A stretch of 64,000 nt of DNA, taken from positions 62,001-126,000 of the forward strand of contig UBXV01000038.1 of NCBI GenBank assembly GCA_900469625.1. Direction: 5' to 3'. A model generated the notes under the pieces. It saw nothing but the letters and a program-made list of their open reading frames with translations. It had not been told where the DNA came from and did not search any database. The translations under genes were made by a program, and so were the position numbers. Source of the DNA: Hyphomicrobiales bacterium (lineage in GTDB: Bacteria > Pseudomonadota > Alphaproteobacteria > Rhizobiales > Rhizobiaceae). Shown piece by piece: positions 10,960 to 21,938 of this stretch. The number at the start of each line of letters is the position of its first letter. The first letter of the stretch is position 1.

Positions 10960-12003
10960 TCATGCGGCTCCCGTCAGCTTGAGAACGAACGCAGTGATCA
11001 CGACCATTGCGAGAGAGATGGGCAGGAAGACCTTCCAGCCGAGACGCATCAGCTGGTCGTAGCGGTAGCGCGGAACGAAAGCCTTCACCATCGCGAACAT
11101 GAAGAACACGAAGGATGACTTGAGAACGAACCAGATGATGCCCGGGACCCAGTTGAGGAACCAGACGTCGACCGGAGGCAGCCAGCCGCCGAGGAAGAGA
11201 ATGGTCGTCAGGGCGCACATCAGGCAGATCGCGGCATACTCGCCGAGCATGAACATCATGTAGGGCGTTGAGCCGTATTCGACCATGAAGCCGGCGACGA
11301 GTTCGGATTCCGCTTCCGGCAGATCGAAGGGCGGACGGTTCGTTTCAGCCAGCGCCGAGATGAAGAACACCACGAACATCGGGAACAGCGCCAGCCAGTG
11401 CCAGTCAAGGAACGATGCCGGCAGACCGAGGTTGGTGCCTATGCCGTTCGACTGCGCATTGACGATATCCGTCAGGTTCAGCGAGCCGACGCAGAGCAGA
11501 ACCGTGACGATGACGAAGCCGATCGAGACTTCGTAGGAGACCATCTGTGCTGCGGAACGAAGCGCGCCGAGGAAGGGATATTTCGAGTTCGACGCCCAGC
11601 CGCCCATGATGATGCCATAAACTTCGAGAGAAGATATGGCGAACACGAAGAGGATGCCGACGTTGATGTTCGCGATCACCCAGCCGGCGTTGAGCGGGAT
11701 GACCGCCCAGGCTGCCAGCGCCAGCGTCACGGAGACGAGCGGTGCCAGCAGGAAGATTGCCTTGTTGGCGCCAGCCGGAATCACCGGTTCCTTGAAGACA
11801 AACTTCAAAAGGTCGGCGAAGGACTGGAAAAGACCCCAGGGGCCCACCACATTCGGACCACGGCGAAGCTGGACAGCAGCCCAGATCTTGCGGTCGGCCA
11901 GAAGAACGTAGGCGATGAAAAGCAGCAGCGCGACCAGCAGCAGCAGCGACTGGGCGACCATGATGATCGCGGGCCAGACATAGGTCGAAATGAAAGCGTC
12001 CAT
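10960..12003 (-). CDS. nuoH: NADH-quinone oxidoreductase subunit H
   Basis: A 347-residue membrane subunit with eight to nine helices, anchoring the peripheral arm next to the quinone site. Conserved blocks include [44 protein letters not shown] and [16 protein letters not shown], which hold the acidic residues of the quinone-chamber loop. It starts at 12003 ([10 protein letters not shown]) with GAGGGA upstream, 20 bp after nuoG. Confidence 0.96.
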   Translation of the reverse strand: MDAFISTYVWPAIIMVAQSLLLLVALLLFIAYVLLADRKIWAAVQLRRGPNVVGPWGLFQSFADLLKFVFKEPVIPAGANKAIFLLAPLVSVTLALAAWAVIPLNAGWVIANINVGILFVFAISSLEVYGIIMGGWASNSKYPFLGALRSAAQMVSYEVSIGFVIVTVLLCVGSLNLTDIVNAQSNGIGTNLGLPASFLDWHWLALFPMFVVFFISALAETNRPPFDLPEAESELVAGFMVEYGSTPYMMFMLGEYAAICLMCALTTILFLGGWLPPVDVWFLNWVPGIIWFVLKSSFVFFMFAMVKAFVPRYRYDQLMRLGWKVFLPISLAMVVITAFVLKLTGAA

Positions 12004-12023
12004 GATACTCTATTCCCTCGCGC

Positions 12024-14105
12024 TCATTCCGCCGCAGCTTTGAAGTTGTTGCGTGCCAATGCCGAGCATTCGGCCATGACGGCGGATGCGCGCGCTATCG
12101 GGTTCGTCAAATAGAAGTCTTTCACCGGAGACGCAAACACGGATTTGCCCATCTCACCGGCTTTTTGAGCAAGTGCGGCAATTTCGTCGCCACTGCCGAC
12201 CGCAATTGCGTCGACATCGGCGAAATGCGGGTGCGCGGCATAGAGCTTCGAGCGCAATTCACCAAGCGAATCAAAGGGCAGCTTCTTGCCAAGAACGTCG
12301 GAAAGCGCACGGATGATCGCCCAGTCTTCACGGGCGTCGCCCGGTGCGAAGCCGGCGCGGTTGCCGATCTGCACGCGACCTTCGGTGTTGACCCAGGTGC
12401 CGGACTTTTCGGTGTAGGTGGCAGCCGGCAGGATGACGTCGGCAGCATGCGCGCCATTGTCGCCATGCGAACCGATATAGACCGTGAAGCCCGACTTGCG
12501 GCCAGCCAGATCGATCTCGTCAGCGCCGAGCAGGAAGAGAACGTCGGATGCGGTGACCATCTCGGCCGCCGTCTTTCCGTTCGCGCCCGGAACGAAGCCG
12601 AGGTCGAGACCGCCGACGCGCGACGCAGCGGTGTGCAGAACGGCAAAACCGTTCCAATCTGCTGTCACGGCATCGACTGCACCGGCAAGCTTGGCGGCAG
12701 CGGCGAGAACGGCTGCACCGCCCTCCCCTGCGATGGCACCCTGGCCGATGATGATCATCGGACGCTGTGCCTTCTTCAGAGTGGCTGCAAACTTGCCCTT
12801 GCCGGACACGAGTTCGGCAAGCGTGTCGGTGCCCGCGCCGAGGTATTCGTATTCGTAACGCAGTTCGCCCGGCTCGCCGATAACGCCGATCGGGAAATTG
12901 CCCATCCGGTAACGCTTGCGGATGCGAGCGTTGAGAACGGAGGCTTCGAACCGCGGGTTCGAGCCGATGATCAGCAGCGCGTCGGCACTTTCGATGCCCT
13001 GGATCGTCGGGTTGAAGATGTAGCTGGCGCGGCCGAGAGACGGATCGAGAGCGGCGCCATCCTGGCGGCAGTCGACGTTTTCGGAGCCGAGCGAAGCCAT
13101 GAGCGCCTTCAGCGCGAACATTTCTTCTACGGAAGCAAGATCACCGGCGATGGCGCCGATCTTGTCGCCGGAGGCGCCGGCAACGGCGGCCTTGACCGCC
13201 TGGAACGCCTCACCCCAGCTGGCTGCCTGCAGGCGGCCATCCTTCTTGACGTAAGGACGGTCGATACGCTGGGTCTTCAGGCCGTCCCAGATGAAGCGGC
13301 TCTTGTCGGAGATCCACTCTTCGTTGATGTCCTCGTTGACGCGCGGCATGATGCGCATCACTTCGCGGCCACGGGTGTCGACGCGAATCGCCGAACCGAG
13401 CGCATCCATCACGTCGATGGATTCGGTCTTGTTCAACTCCCACGGACGCGCCGTAAAGGCGAAGGGCTTGGAAGTCAGCGCGCCGACCGGGCAGAGGTCA
13501 ACGACGTTGCCCTGCAGCTCGGAGGTCATCGCCTGTTCGAGATAGGTGGTGATCTCGGCGTCTTCGCCGCGGCCGATCAGGCCAAGCTCGGCAATACCGG
13601 CGACTTCCGTGGTGAAACGAACGCAACGCGTGCAATGGATGCAGCGGTTCATCACCGTCTTGACCAACGGACCGATGTACTTGTCTTCGACGGCGCGCTT
13701 GTTTTCCTGGTAGCGCGAACTGTCGATGCCGAAGGCCATCGCCTGGTCCTGCAGGTCGCATTCGCCGCCCTGGTCGCAGATCGGGCAATCGAGCGGATGG
13801 TTGATCAGCAGGAATTCCATCACGCCTTCGCGCGCCTTCTTGACCATCGGCGTGGTCGTGAAGACTTCCGGCGTCTCGCCGTTCGGGCCGGGACGCAGGT
13901 CACGCACGCCCATCGCGCAGGAAGCGGCGGGCTTGGGTGGCCCTCCCTTCACCTCGATCAGACACATGCGGCAGTTACCGGCGACCGACAGCCGCTCATG
14001 GAAACAGAAGCGCGGAACCTCGGCGCCGGCCTCTTCGCACGCCTGAAGCAGCGTGAAATGATCCGGGACCTCGATCTCTTTTCCGTCGACTTTCAGCTTT
14101 GCCAT
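12024..14105 (-). CDS. nuoG: NADH-quinone oxidoreductase subunit G
   Basis: A 693-residue iron-sulfur subunit beginning MAKLKVDGKEIEVPDHF. The N-terminal [2Fe-2S] ligands are Cys34, Cys45, Cys48 and Cys63. The His/Cys motif around HPLDCPICDQGGECDL and the CIHCTRC motif bind [4Fe-4S] clusters. The remaining two thirds is a molybdopterin-oxidoreductase-like fold without obvious cofactor ligands, as in mitochondrial-type NuoG. The start at 14105 agrees with the family N-terminus; an upstream extension to 14171 has none. Confidence 0.96.
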   Translation of the reverse strand: MAKLKVDGKEIEVPDHFTLLQACEEAGAEVPRFCFHERLSVAGNCRMCLIEVKGGPPKPAASCAMGVRDLRPGPNGETPEVFTTTPMVKKAREGVMEFLLINHPLDCPICDQGGECDLQDQAMAFGIDSSRYQENKRAVEDKYIGPLVKTVMNRCIHCTRCVRFTTEVAGIAELGLIGRGEDAEITTYLEQAMTSELQGNVVDLCPVGALTSKPFAFTARPWELNKTESIDVMDALGSAIRVDTRGREVMRIMPRVNEDINEEWISDKSRFIWDGLKTQRIDRPYVKKDGRLQAASWGEAFQAVKAAVAGASGDKIGAIAGDLASVEEMFALKALMASLGSENVDCRQDGAALDPSLGRASYIFNPTIQGIESADALLIIGSNPRFEASVLNARIRKRYRMGNFPIGVIGEPGELRYEYEYLGAGTDTLAELVSGKGKFAATLKKAQRPMIIIGQGAIAGEGGAAVLAAAAKLAGAVDAVTADWNGFAVLHTAASRVGGLDLGFVPGANGKTAAEMVTASDVLFLLGADEIDLAGRKSGFTVYIGSHGDNGAHAADVILPAATYTEKSGTWVNTEGRVQIGNRAGFAPGDAREDWAIIRALSDVLGKKLPFDSLGELRSKLYAAHPHFADVDAIAVGSGDEIAALAQKAGEMGKSVFASPVKDFYLTNPIARASAVMAECSALARNNFKAAAE

Positions 14106-14209
14106 CTTCGTACTCAATCCTGTCTTCCATCCGTCCACCCTCAAGGCGACGGACAATTCCAACACAGCCATGCTGCTTGCCGGTGGTGACCGCTTGAGGT
14201 CACCGCCTC

Positions 14210-14866
14210 TTATTCCTTTGCGCCTTTCAGCGCCTTTGCCTGCTCTACCCAGTCGTCGCGCAGAATGCGCCCGCCAAAACCCAGTTCGTCGTCGAAGCGG
14301 GCGACGTCGGCGTCGCTCCAGGCTGCGATATCGGCAAACCGGCGAATGCCCTTTGCGTTCAGCACCTGCTCGAGTTTCGGGCCGACGCCGGAAATCCGCT
14401 TGAGGTCATCGGCGGCACGGGCCTTCTGCCTGGAAGCAGCCTTCGCCCTTGCAGGCTCTGCCGATATCTTCTCAGCCTTCGGCCCGGATGCCGGACTTTT
14501 CCTTGCCGCGGCCGGCTTTCCGGCCTCCTGCGGCCCTGCATCCGTCTGGACCGGAGCGACGTCGAGCACGCCGGCCTGCATCTGGCCGGCCAGAGCCGAA
14601 CCCTTCTGCAAAACTTCGACGGCACCCTGCATCGCACCGAGCATCACGCCGGCGATGTGGCTCGACAGACCGAAACCGAGCGCCGTTGCAGCCGCCACGG
14701 CCCCCGCGGGGTGCGCCATCAGCGGATGCAGCGGAACCTGCGGCATGGCCCTCAGCCATTCGCCCATGCCAAACGGATCGGCCGGCTCGCCGCCAAGCGG
14801 ACGTGCGAACGAAATGCCGTCTGCGGCCTCTCCCCTCACCTGTCCATCCTTGCGTGCGCCGGCCAT
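14210..14866 (-). CDS. Complex I operon helix-hairpin-helix protein (unknown role)
   Basis: A 218-residue protein between nuoF (7 bp upstream) and nuoG. Residues 45-95 include a Gly/Ala-rich hydrophobic stretch, followed by an Ala/Pro/Lys-rich linker at about 100-150. The C-terminal domain, from about residue 153, starts DDLKRISGVGPKLEQVLNA and ends RDDWVEQAKAL. This is a helix-hairpin-helix module of the kind found in DNA polymerase/L21-type DUF4332 proteins. The same module ends NuoE in this operon, with matching GVGPK and RDDWV blocks. Rhizobial complex I operons commonly carry a gene here. No function is assigned; assembly or stability of the NADH module is only a guess from position. Confidence 0.75.
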   Translation of the reverse strand: MAGARKDGQVRGEAADGISFARPLGGEPADPFGMGEWLRAMPQVPLHPLMAHPAGAVAAATALGFGLSSHIAGVMLGAMQGAVEVLQKGSALAGQMQAGVLDVAPVQTDAGPQEAGKPAAARKSPASGPKAEKISAEPARAKAASRQKARAADDLKRISGVGPKLEQVLNAKGIRRFADIAAWSDADVARFDDELGFGGRILRDDWVEQAKALKGAKE

Positions 14867-14872
14867 GACCCG

Positions 14873-16177
<1,305 letters not shown>

Positions 16178-16188
16178 GGTTCACCTCT

Positions 16189-17316
16189 TTACCGCGGCTT
16201 CTTGCCGAAAACTTTGATGTATTCGGCTTCGCCACCCTTGGCGAGCGCCTTGGCCTGCTTGACCCAATCGTCACGTTCGATCCGGCCCTTGAAATTGAGA
16301 TAGCTGTCGACCCATTCACGCTCGACCTTCTTCCACGACGCGACCTGCGCGAAGGTGAAGATGCCGAGTTCGTGCAGCGTGCCTTCGATCTTCGGGCCAA
16401 CACCGGAGATCAGCTTGAGATCGTCGACAGAACCGGGCCTGGACATGCCGGCCGGACGGTTCTTGTCTTCGAGCGACGGCTTGCCGGAGATCTCGGCCGC
16501 CTTGGCGGGCTTCGACTTGTCGGCGGTGTCGCCTTCAACCTTGGCATTTGCGGCCGCGGCCGACTTAGCCGTTACCGGCGTCTTCACGGCGGCGTTCGTT
16601 TCGATGGCATCGGTCTTGACGCGCGCGGCATTCGACGGCGGAACGCTGACGGCAGGCGCGTCGCCAGCCTTCTTTGCGGCCGCCGGCGCCTTCTTCACCG
16701 GTGCATCCGGGGTCGCGAGCGTCGTCGGGCCACCTTCCGGTGCCGAGAAGATGCGGTCGATCTGCGGACCGGGGGCAACGTCGGCGCCCTTGCCTGCATC
16801 GAAGCGGTCGATGATCTGCTCGAGTTGCTCGGGCGTGAGGTCTTCATAGGTATCCTTGAAGATCATGACCATCGGCGCGTTCACGCAGGCACCCTGACAT
16901 TCCACTTCTTCCCACGACAGCGTGCCGCTCTCGTTGAGGGTGAAGGGATCGTGAGCGATCTTGCTCTTGCAGACGCGGATCAGGTCTTCAGCGCCGCGCA
17001 GCATGCACGGTGTCGTGCCGCAGACCTGGACGTGAGCCCGCGTTCCGACCGGCTTCAGCTGGAACTGGGTATAGAAGGTCGCGACTTCGAGCACGCGGAT
17101 ATAGGCCATGCCAAGCATGTCGGCGATCGATTCGATCGCGGCCTTCGTTACCCAGCCGTCCTGCTCCTGCGCCCGCATCAACAGCGGAATGACCGCGGAC
17201 TGCTCGCGGCCTTTCGGATACTTCTGGATTGTCATTTGTGCCCAGGCGGCATTTTCGCGATTGAACGCGAAAGCGGCCGGCTGGACATTGTCTTCGGCTA
17301 GTCGACGAACAGACAT
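16189..17316 (-). CDS. nuoE: NADH-quinone oxidoreductase subunit E with C-terminal helix-hairpin-helix extension
   Basis: Residues 1-205 are a normal NuoE: a helical domain, then the thioredoxin-like [2Fe-2S] domain with Cys99, Cys104, Cys140 and Cys144. At 375 residues it is about twice the length of E. coli NuoE. Residues 205-297 are a low-complexity Ala/Lys/Pro linker. Residues 298-357 form a helix-hairpin-helix module ([20 protein letters not shown], then [17 protein letters not shown]) closely like the end of the 218-aa protein encoded between nuoF and nuoG. The frame is continuous, so the extension is a true fusion. Extended NuoE proteins are known in alphaproteobacteria; the role of the tail is not established. 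Confidence 0.93.
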   Translation of the reverse strand: MSVRRLAEDNVQPAAFAFNRENAAWAQMTIQKYPKGREQSAVIPLLMRAQEQDGWVTKAAIESIADMLGMAYIRVLEVATFYTQFQLKPVGTRAHVQVCGTTPCMLRGAEDLIRVCKSKIAHDPFTLNESGTLSWEEVECQGACVNAPMVMIFKDTYEDLTPEQLEQIIDRFDAGKGADVAPGPQIDRIFSAPEGGPTTLATPDAPVKKAPAAAKKAGDAPAVSVPPSNAARVKTDAIETNAAVKTPVTAKSAAAANAKVEGDTADKSKPAKAAEISGKPSLEDKNRPAGMSRPGSVDDLKLISGVGPKIEGTLHELGIFTFAQVASWKKVEREWVDSYLNFKGRIERDDWVKQAKALAKGGEAEYIKVFGKKPR

Positions 17317-17332
17317 TCTTCACGACACCTTA

Positions 17333-17587
17333 TCAGTTAATCGATCCACACCGCGACTTCGTCACCGAAACGAACTCGCAGGCATAGGCCGACTGGTCTT
17401 TTTGTAAAAATACGATGTAGCGCGTGCCATTGGCCACGGCTGCCTTGATCTCGTAGCCCTTGGCCACGAGATCGGCCATCGATCCCCCGCGCATGCCGGC
17501 GGATGCTTCGGTGCTCGCGGAATCCTGAGCGGATGCCGCCGGTGCAGCCAAAAGAAGTCCAGCCATTGCAAGGGGCGCGAAACGCAT
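17333..17587 (-). CDS. Small exported protein of unknown function within nuo operon
   Basis: An 84-residue protein beginning [21 protein letters not shown], a clear Sec signal peptide with cleavage expected after ASA near residue 20. The mature part is about 64 residues with two cysteines that could form a disulfide (YACEF and SRCGS) and the segment GYEIKAAVANGTRYIVFLQK. GAGGTGGA precedes the start, which shares one base with the nuoD stop, so it is translated with the operon. Domain family not recognised. Its periplasmic location next to genes for a cytoplasmic-side enzyme arm is notable. Confidence 0.8.
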   Translation of the reverse strand: MRFAPLAMAGLLLAAPAASAQDSASTEASAGMRGGSMADLVAKGYEIKAAVANGTRYIVFLQKDQSAYACEFVSVTKSRCGSIN

Positions 17588-18777
17588 CAGCGATCCACCT
17601 CACCGAACACGATATCGAGGGAGCCCAGCACGGCCGAAACGTCGGCAAGCTGGTGTCCGCGACAGAGGAAGTCCATCGCCTGCAGATGCGCATAGCCCGG
17701 GGCACGGATCTTGCAACGATAGGGTTTGTTGCTGCCATCGGAGACGAGATAGACGCCGAATTCGCCCTTGGGCGCTTCAACGGCGGCATAAACGTCGCCC
17801 GCCGGCACGTGGTAGCCTTCGGTGTAGAGCTTGAAGTGGTGGATCAGCGCTTCCATCGAGCGCTTCATCTCGCCGCGCTTCGGCGGAACGATCTTGCCGT
17901 CCATCGACGAGACCGGGCCGACCTTGGCGTCGCCGAGCAGGCGGTTGACGCACTGGCGCATGATCTTGGCCGACTCGCGCATTTCGATCATGCGGATGAG
18001 GTAACGATCGAAGCAGTCGCCGTTCTTGCCAATCGGAATGTCGAATTCCATGTCCGAATAGCATTCGTAGGGCTGCGAGCGGCGCAGGTCCCAGGCGGCA
18101 CCCGAACCGCGAACCATCACGCCGGAGAAACCCCAGGCCCAGGCGTCATCCAGCTTGACGACGCCGATATCGACGTTGCGCTGCTTGAAGATGCGGTTGC
18201 CGGTCAGGAGCTCGTCGATATCGTCGACGGTCTTCAGGAAGGGATCGATCCACTTGCCGATGTCTTCGACCAGCTCGTGCGGCAGGTCCTGGTGGACACC
18301 GCCGGGCCGGAAATAAGCCGAGTGCATGCGCGCGCCGCAGGCACGCTCATAGAACACCATCAGCTTTTCGCGCTCTTCGAAGCCCCACAGCGGCGGCGTC
18401 AGCGCGCCGACGTCCATGGCCTGCGTGGTCACGTTCAGAAGATGCGACAGGATGCGGCCGATTTCCGAGTAGAGAACACGGATCAGCTGCCCGCGGATCG
18501 GTACTTCGGTTCCGGTCAGCTTTTCCACGGCAAGCGCAAAAGCGTGCTCCTGGTTCATCGGCGCGACGTAGTCGAGCCGATCGAAGTAAGGGACAGCCTG
18601 CAGATAGGTCTTGGTCTCGATCAGCTTCTCGGTGCCGCGGTGCAGCAGGCCGATATGCGGGTCGACGCGCTCGACGATTTCGCCATCAAGCTCGAGCACC
18701 AGACGCAGAACGCCGTGCGCCGCCGGATGCTGCGGACCAAAGTTGATGTTGAAATTACGGACGTTATGTTCGGTCAT
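17587..18777 (-). CDS. nuoD: NADH-quinone oxidoreductase subunit D
   Basis: A 396-residue 49-kDa-type subunit that forms the quinone site together with NuoB. It begins [33 protein letters not shown], the HPAAHG family signature with the quinone-site histidine. [24 protein letters not shown] and the C-terminal [25 protein letters not shown] are also diagnostic. NuoC is a separate gene, unlike the fused NuoCD of E. coli. GGAGCAA lies upstream of the ATG. Confidence 0.96.
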   Translation of the reverse strand: MTEHNVRNFNINFGPQHPAAHGVLRLVLELDGEIVERVDPHIGLLHRGTEKLIETKTYLQAVPYFDRLDYVAPMNQEHAFALAVEKLTGTEVPIRGQLIRVLYSEIGRILSHLLNVTTQAMDVGALTPPLWGFEEREKLMVFYERACGARMHSAYFRPGGVHQDLPHELVEDIGKWIDPFLKTVDDIDELLTGNRIFKQRNVDIGVVKLDDAWAWGFSGVMVRGSGAAWDLRRSQPYECYSDMEFDIPIGKNGDCFDRYLIRMIEMRESAKIMRQCVNRLLGDAKVGPVSSMDGKIVPPKRGEMKRSMEALIHHFKLYTEGYHVPAGDVYAAVEAPKGEFGVYLVSDGSNKPYRCKIRAPGYAHLQAMDFLCRGHQLADVSAVLGSLDIVFGEVDR

Positions 18778-18834
18778 ACCGATTGCTCCAGGCCGGACGG
18801 CGCCCCAAAAGGGCTGCCGCGGGCCGCCTTAGTC

Positions 18835-19440
18835 TCACCGTGCTTTCGCCTTCTCGTCGCCGGGCAGGACATATTCGGTCCCTTCCCACGGTGAGAGAAA
18901 ATCGAAGTTCCGGAATTCCTGCTTCAGTTCGACGGGCTCATAGACGACGCGCTTGGCTTCGTCATCATAACGAACCTCGACAAACCCGGTAACCGGAAAG
19001 TCCTTGCGCAGCGGATGCCCTTCGAAACCGTAGTCCGTCAGGATGCGACGCAGGTCCGGGTGCCCGGTAAACAGAATGCCGTACATGTCGTAGGCTTCAC
19101 GCTCGAACCAGTCGGCGCCTGGAAAGACGCCGGTGGCCGACGGCACGGGCTCGCCGTCGCCGGTGGCAACCTTGATGCGCACACGCAGGTTCTGGCGCGG
19201 CGACAGGAGGTGATAAACAACGTCGAAACGCTGCTCGCGCTGCGGCCAGTCGACACCGCAGACATCGACGAAGTTGATAAAGGCGCACTGCACGTCGTCG
19301 CGCAGGAACGTCAACAGCTCGATCAGGTTTGCAGCGGTCGTCGTCAGCGTCAGCTCGCCGTAGTTGATCGCGGCGTCCGAAATCAACTGGCTGCGCGTCT
19401 CGCGCAGATAGGAGGCAAGCTCTTTCAGGGCTTCAATCAT
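18835..19440 (-). CDS. nuoC: NADH-quinone oxidoreductase subunit C
   Basis: A 201-residue 30-kDa-type subunit of the peripheral arm. Diagnostic blocks are [24 protein letters not shown] and the C-terminal [39 protein letters not shown]. It scaffolds NuoB and NuoD and binds no cofactor. It lies 18 bp downstream of nuoB and 57 bp upstream of nuoD. Confidence 0.96.
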   Translation of the reverse strand: MIEALKELASYLRETRSQLISDAAINYGELTLTTTAANLIELLTFLRDDVQCAFINFVDVCGVDWPQREQRFDVVYHLLSPRQNLRVRIKVATGDGEPVPSATGVFPGADWFEREAYDMYGILFTGHPDLRRILTDYGFEGHPLRKDFPVTGFVEVRYDDEAKRVVYEPVELKQEFRNFDFLSPWEGTEYVLPGDEKAKAR

Positions 19441-19458
19441 GTTCAGAACCCCCTACCC

Positions 19459-20037
19459 TTAGCGTTCGATCGTGCCGGTCCGGCGGATCTTCTTCTGCAG
19501 CAAAAGCACGCCGTAAAGCAGCGCTTCTGCCGTGGGAGGACAGCCTGGCACATAGATATCAACGGGCACGACACGGTCGCAGCCACGCACGACGGAATAG
19601 GAATAGTGATAGTAGCCGCCGCCATTGGCGCACGAACCCATCGAGATCACGTAACGCGGCTCCGGCATCTGGTCGTAGACCTTGCGGAGTGCGGGCGCCA
19701 TCTTGTTGGTCAGCGTGCCGGCGACGATCATCACGTCGGACTGGCGCGGCGAAGCACGCGGCGCAAAGCCGAAGCGCTCGGCGTCATAACGCGGCATCGA
19801 CATCTGCATCATCTCGACGGCGCAGCAAGCCAGGCCGAAGGTCATCCACATCAGCGAGCCGGTGCGCGCCCAGGTAATGAGCTCATCGGTCGAGGTAACC
19901 AGAAAACCCTTGTCGGCGAGCTCGTTGTTGATCTCGCCGAAGAATGCATCATTGCTGCCGATCGGCTTGCCGGTCGAGGGATCGATGATCCCCTTCGGCT
20001 TGGGCGCAACGAGCGTGGTGCCGGATGCTAGTTCCAT
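19459..20037 (-). CDS. nuoB: NADH-quinone oxidoreductase subunit B
   Basis: A 192-residue subunit carrying terminal cluster N2. The tandem cysteines in [12 protein letters not shown], the Cys of [10 protein letters not shown] and the Cys of [11 protein letters not shown] are the four ligands. The ATG at 20037 ([10 protein letters not shown]) is chosen; a seven-residue in-frame extension upstream overlaps nuoA further. As it stands the start overlaps the end of nuoA by 10 bases. Confidence 0.96.
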   Translation of the reverse strand: MELASGTTLVAPKPKGIIDPSTGKPIGSNDAFFGEINNELADKGFLVTSTDELITWARTGSLMWMTFGLACCAVEMMQMSMPRYDAERFGFAPRASPRQSDVMIVAGTLTNKMAPALRKVYDQMPEPRYVISMGSCANGGGYYHYSYSVVRGCDRVVPVDIYVPGCPPTAEALLYGVLLLQKKIRRTGTIER

Positions 20038-20393
20038 TCCAGCGCTCCCTTCTTCCATTCATAGATAAAGCCGATCGTCAGCACGCCGAGGAAGACCATC
20101 ATCGACCAGAATCCGAACCAGCCCAACTGGTGGAACGAAACGGCCCATGGGAAGAGGAAAGCGACTTCCAGGTCGAAGATGATGAAGAGGATCGACACAA
20201 GGTAGAAACGAATGTCGAACTTCATGCGCGCATCGTCGAACGCATTGAAACCACACTCGTAGGCCGACAGCTTTTCCGAATCAGGCGCCTTGAACGCAAC
20301 GGCGAAGGGGGCAATCAAAAGTGCCACGCCGATCACAAGTGCGATTCCAATGAAAATCGCGATCGGAACATAGGAACCGAGAAGTTCAGTCAT
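20028..20393 (-). CDS. nuoA: NADH-quinone oxidoreductase subunit A
   Basis: A 121-residue subunit with three membrane helices and the conserved loop [40 protein letters not shown], whose cysteine becomes accessible in the deactive enzyme. It is the first gene of the nuo operon. The ATG at 20393 ([14 protein letters not shown]) fits the family; an extension to 20438 does not. Confidence 0.96.
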   Translation of the reverse strand: MTELLGSYVPIAIFIGIALVIGVALLIAPFAVAFKAPDSEKLSAYECGFNAFDDARMKFDIRFYLVSILFIIFDLEVAFLFPWAVSFHQLGWFGFWSMMVFLGVLTIGFIYEWKKGALEWN

Positions 20394-20699
20394 TGTTATC
20401 CGTCCCTGCCTGCGGGAGGGCGCATGGGAGAGCGCCAATCAACAAATCTCACAGGCCGAAAAATATGTTGCAACGCCAGAGTGGTTAGCGCAGCCCGCGC
20501 TTGCGCGCAAGCCTTTGAGGGGCATTTAAACCGGTTCACGACACAGGATTGGACGACGTGCCGCGGCAAAGCGCTGATTTGCAGGGATAGCCAGACTTTA
20601 CGGTAAAAACGGCAGCTGAAGGACAGATTGCCGCACCGCAAAAGAGGCTTCTCGCACTCATGTTATATCGGATTATATCGGAGGAAATAAAGTGGTAAA
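20394..20699. other. Leader region of the nuo operon
   Basis: This gene-free stretch must contain the nuo promoter on the minus strand. No promoter match is strong enough to call. A perfect 10-bp palindrome, TTGCGCGCAA, lies at about 20503-20512. A tandem direct repeat of TTATATCGGA occupies 20663-20682, just beyond the 3' end of the first tRNA-Asp. No coding region is supported. Confidence 0.4.
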
Positions 20700-20776
20700 T
20701 GGCGCGAGTGACGGGGCTCGAACCCGCGACCTCCGGCGTGACAGGCCGGCACTCTAACCGACTGAGCTACACCCGC
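20700..20776 (-). tRNA. tRNA-Asp (GTC), copy 1
   Basis: The minus strand folds as a full tRNA: acceptor GCGGGTG pairs with CACTCGC, D-arm GCTCAGTCGGTTAGAGT, anticodon arm CCGGCCTGTCACGCCGG with anticodon GTC, T-arm with GGTTCGAGCCC, discriminator G and encoded CCA ending at 20700. The anticodon decodes GAC and GAU. It is downstream of an identical copy at 20852-20928. Confidence 0.97.
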
Positions 20777-20851
20777 GCATATGACCCAAGGGGTCAGTAT
20801 TACCACTATCGGCGCTTCCTGAGAATGCCTCTAGTCTAACCATGTCAAGAA

Positions 20852-20928
20852 TGGCGCGAGTGACGGGGCTCGAACCCGCGACCTCCGGCGTGACAGGCCG
20901 GCACTCTAACCGACTGAGCTACACCCGC
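20852..20928 (-). tRNA. tRNA-Asp (GTC), copy 2
   Basis: Identical 77-nt gene to the one at 20700-20776, with the same acceptor stem, GTC anticodon, T-arm and encoded CCA. The two are 75 bp apart and transcribed in the same direction, probably as one precursor from the promoter at 20997-21025. The spacer contains a perfect TGACCC/GGGTCA hairpin that may guide processing. Confidence 0.97.
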
Positions 20929-20996
20929 ATCATCTTGAAGTGGCTGGAGCGTTTCCGCCCCGGCACCGAAGCGGGCTTGCCCGTTCGATGAGCGGC

Positions 20997-21025
20997 TAAC
21001 TAAGCGGTTCGCATTTGGGTGTCAA
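20997..21025 (-). promoter_or_regulatory. Candidate sigma-70 promoter for tandem tRNA-Asp genes
   Basis: On the minus strand a perfect TTGACA (21025-21020) is followed after 17 bases by TAGTTA (21002-20997), about 68 bp upstream of the distal tRNA-Asp. The preceding base makes the -35 CTTGACA, the form favoured in Rhizobiaceae housekeeping promoters. Confidence 0.65.
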
Positions 21026-21528
21026 GCGTGTTTGGAGACAAATCCGTGACAGAGCCAAATTTGATCCACAGGCAACGTCAATGCGAACTTCTCCCTCCCC
21101 TGTCACTGCAAGCTCGCTTGCCCTTGTACGGCGGGACGTTCCGGCGTGCGGTAAGCCGATGCGCAGATATTCTGCCAAGTCTCGTTGATGGGGACCATTT
21201 AAGGCAGCCCCGATCGGATTTGCAGCTCGGCGCGTTGCGCGGAACAATGCTCACGCAGCAATCAAGGATCCCGCCGCCGCTGAGAAGCCTTCCGATGGTG
21301 GTGCGTTGCCGGATCTTGGCGTCATATGCTTGATTGATGTGTCAGCATCGGCCCAGGTGAGAGAATCGTATCAGCACCGATCGACGGATTCGTGCGAAGA
21401 TTGCCACGAGACCGGCAGTCGTTTTCCACAGCCTCAGCTCGCCGCTTTTTCCACAACGCGAAAACCCGACAACTCCTGCGCTTCTGTCGCCTCGAACAAA
21501 AAAAATCGAAAAAACGACGGAAATGCTC

Positions 21529-21557
21529 TTGCGGTTTTTTTCGGTTACGCCTAGATC
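21529..21557 (+). promoter_or_regulatory. Candidate promoter for tRNA-Val
   Basis: TTGCGG (21529-21534) and TAGATC (21552-21557) are separated by 17 bases and lie about 43 bp upstream of the tRNA-Val 5' end. The match is moderate; correct spacing and position are the main support. Confidence 0.4.
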
Positions 21558-21599
21558 ACGGCCACCGACGCGGCGGACACATCTGGTCCGGACGCTGAA

Positions 21600-21675
21600 G
21601 GGCGATTAGCTCAGTTGGTAGAGCGCCTCGTTTACACCGAGGATGTCGGCGGTTCGAGTCCGTCATCGCCCACCA
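21600..21675 (+). tRNA. tRNA-Val (TAC)
   Basis: A 76-nt tRNA: acceptor GGGCGAT pairs with ATCGCCC, D-arm AGCTCAGTTGGTAGAGC, anticodon stem CCTCG/CGAGG with loop TTTACAC giving anticodon TAC, T-arm with GGTTCGAGTCC, discriminator A and encoded CCA. It decodes GUA/GUG valine codons. Confidence 0.97.
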
Positions 21676-21938
21676 TTTCTTCACAGCATGTTACATCGAA
21701 ATATTCAGAATTCTTGGGTGTCGCCGCGTTCTATGCAGGGACGACTGCCGCTCTCTATCTTGCCTCTCCGGTTGCTCCCGCAGCCGTGCCCGCCGCACAA
21801 GCGGCGCGCATCGACGAGCATGCGACCGGTGAGCCTGATCCCATGCGTAAAGCTCCTTGCTGACGTAGCGGGCTGCGGGCGACCGCGCGGACGATTCGTC
21901 AGACCATCTCCGGCGACATCGAATCGCAACTGAACCGG

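Larger units (their letters stand above)
20929..21599. other. Intergenic region between tRNA-Asp pair and tRNA-Val
   Basis: No protein gene is supported here; the open frames have no ribosome binding sites, and their translations show no domain features. It holds promoter-like sequences for the tRNA-Asp pair (20997-21025, minus) and for tRNA-Val (21529-21557, plus). The central 450 bp contain nothing recognisable. Confidence 0.5.

Noticed and set aside
12165-14189. 674-aa plus-strand open frame opposite nuoG
   Set aside because: Mirror frame of nuoG without ribosome binding site or recognisable motif.
20700-20928. Integrative element anchored in the tandem tRNA-Asp genes
   Set aside because: No integrase, direct repeat of a tRNA 3' end, or foreign-looking genes flank the tRNAs.
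21615-21863. ORF running through the tRNA-Val gene (VERLVYTEDVGGSSPSSPT)
   Set aside because: The N-terminal part is a translation of the tRNA itself, a common artefact.
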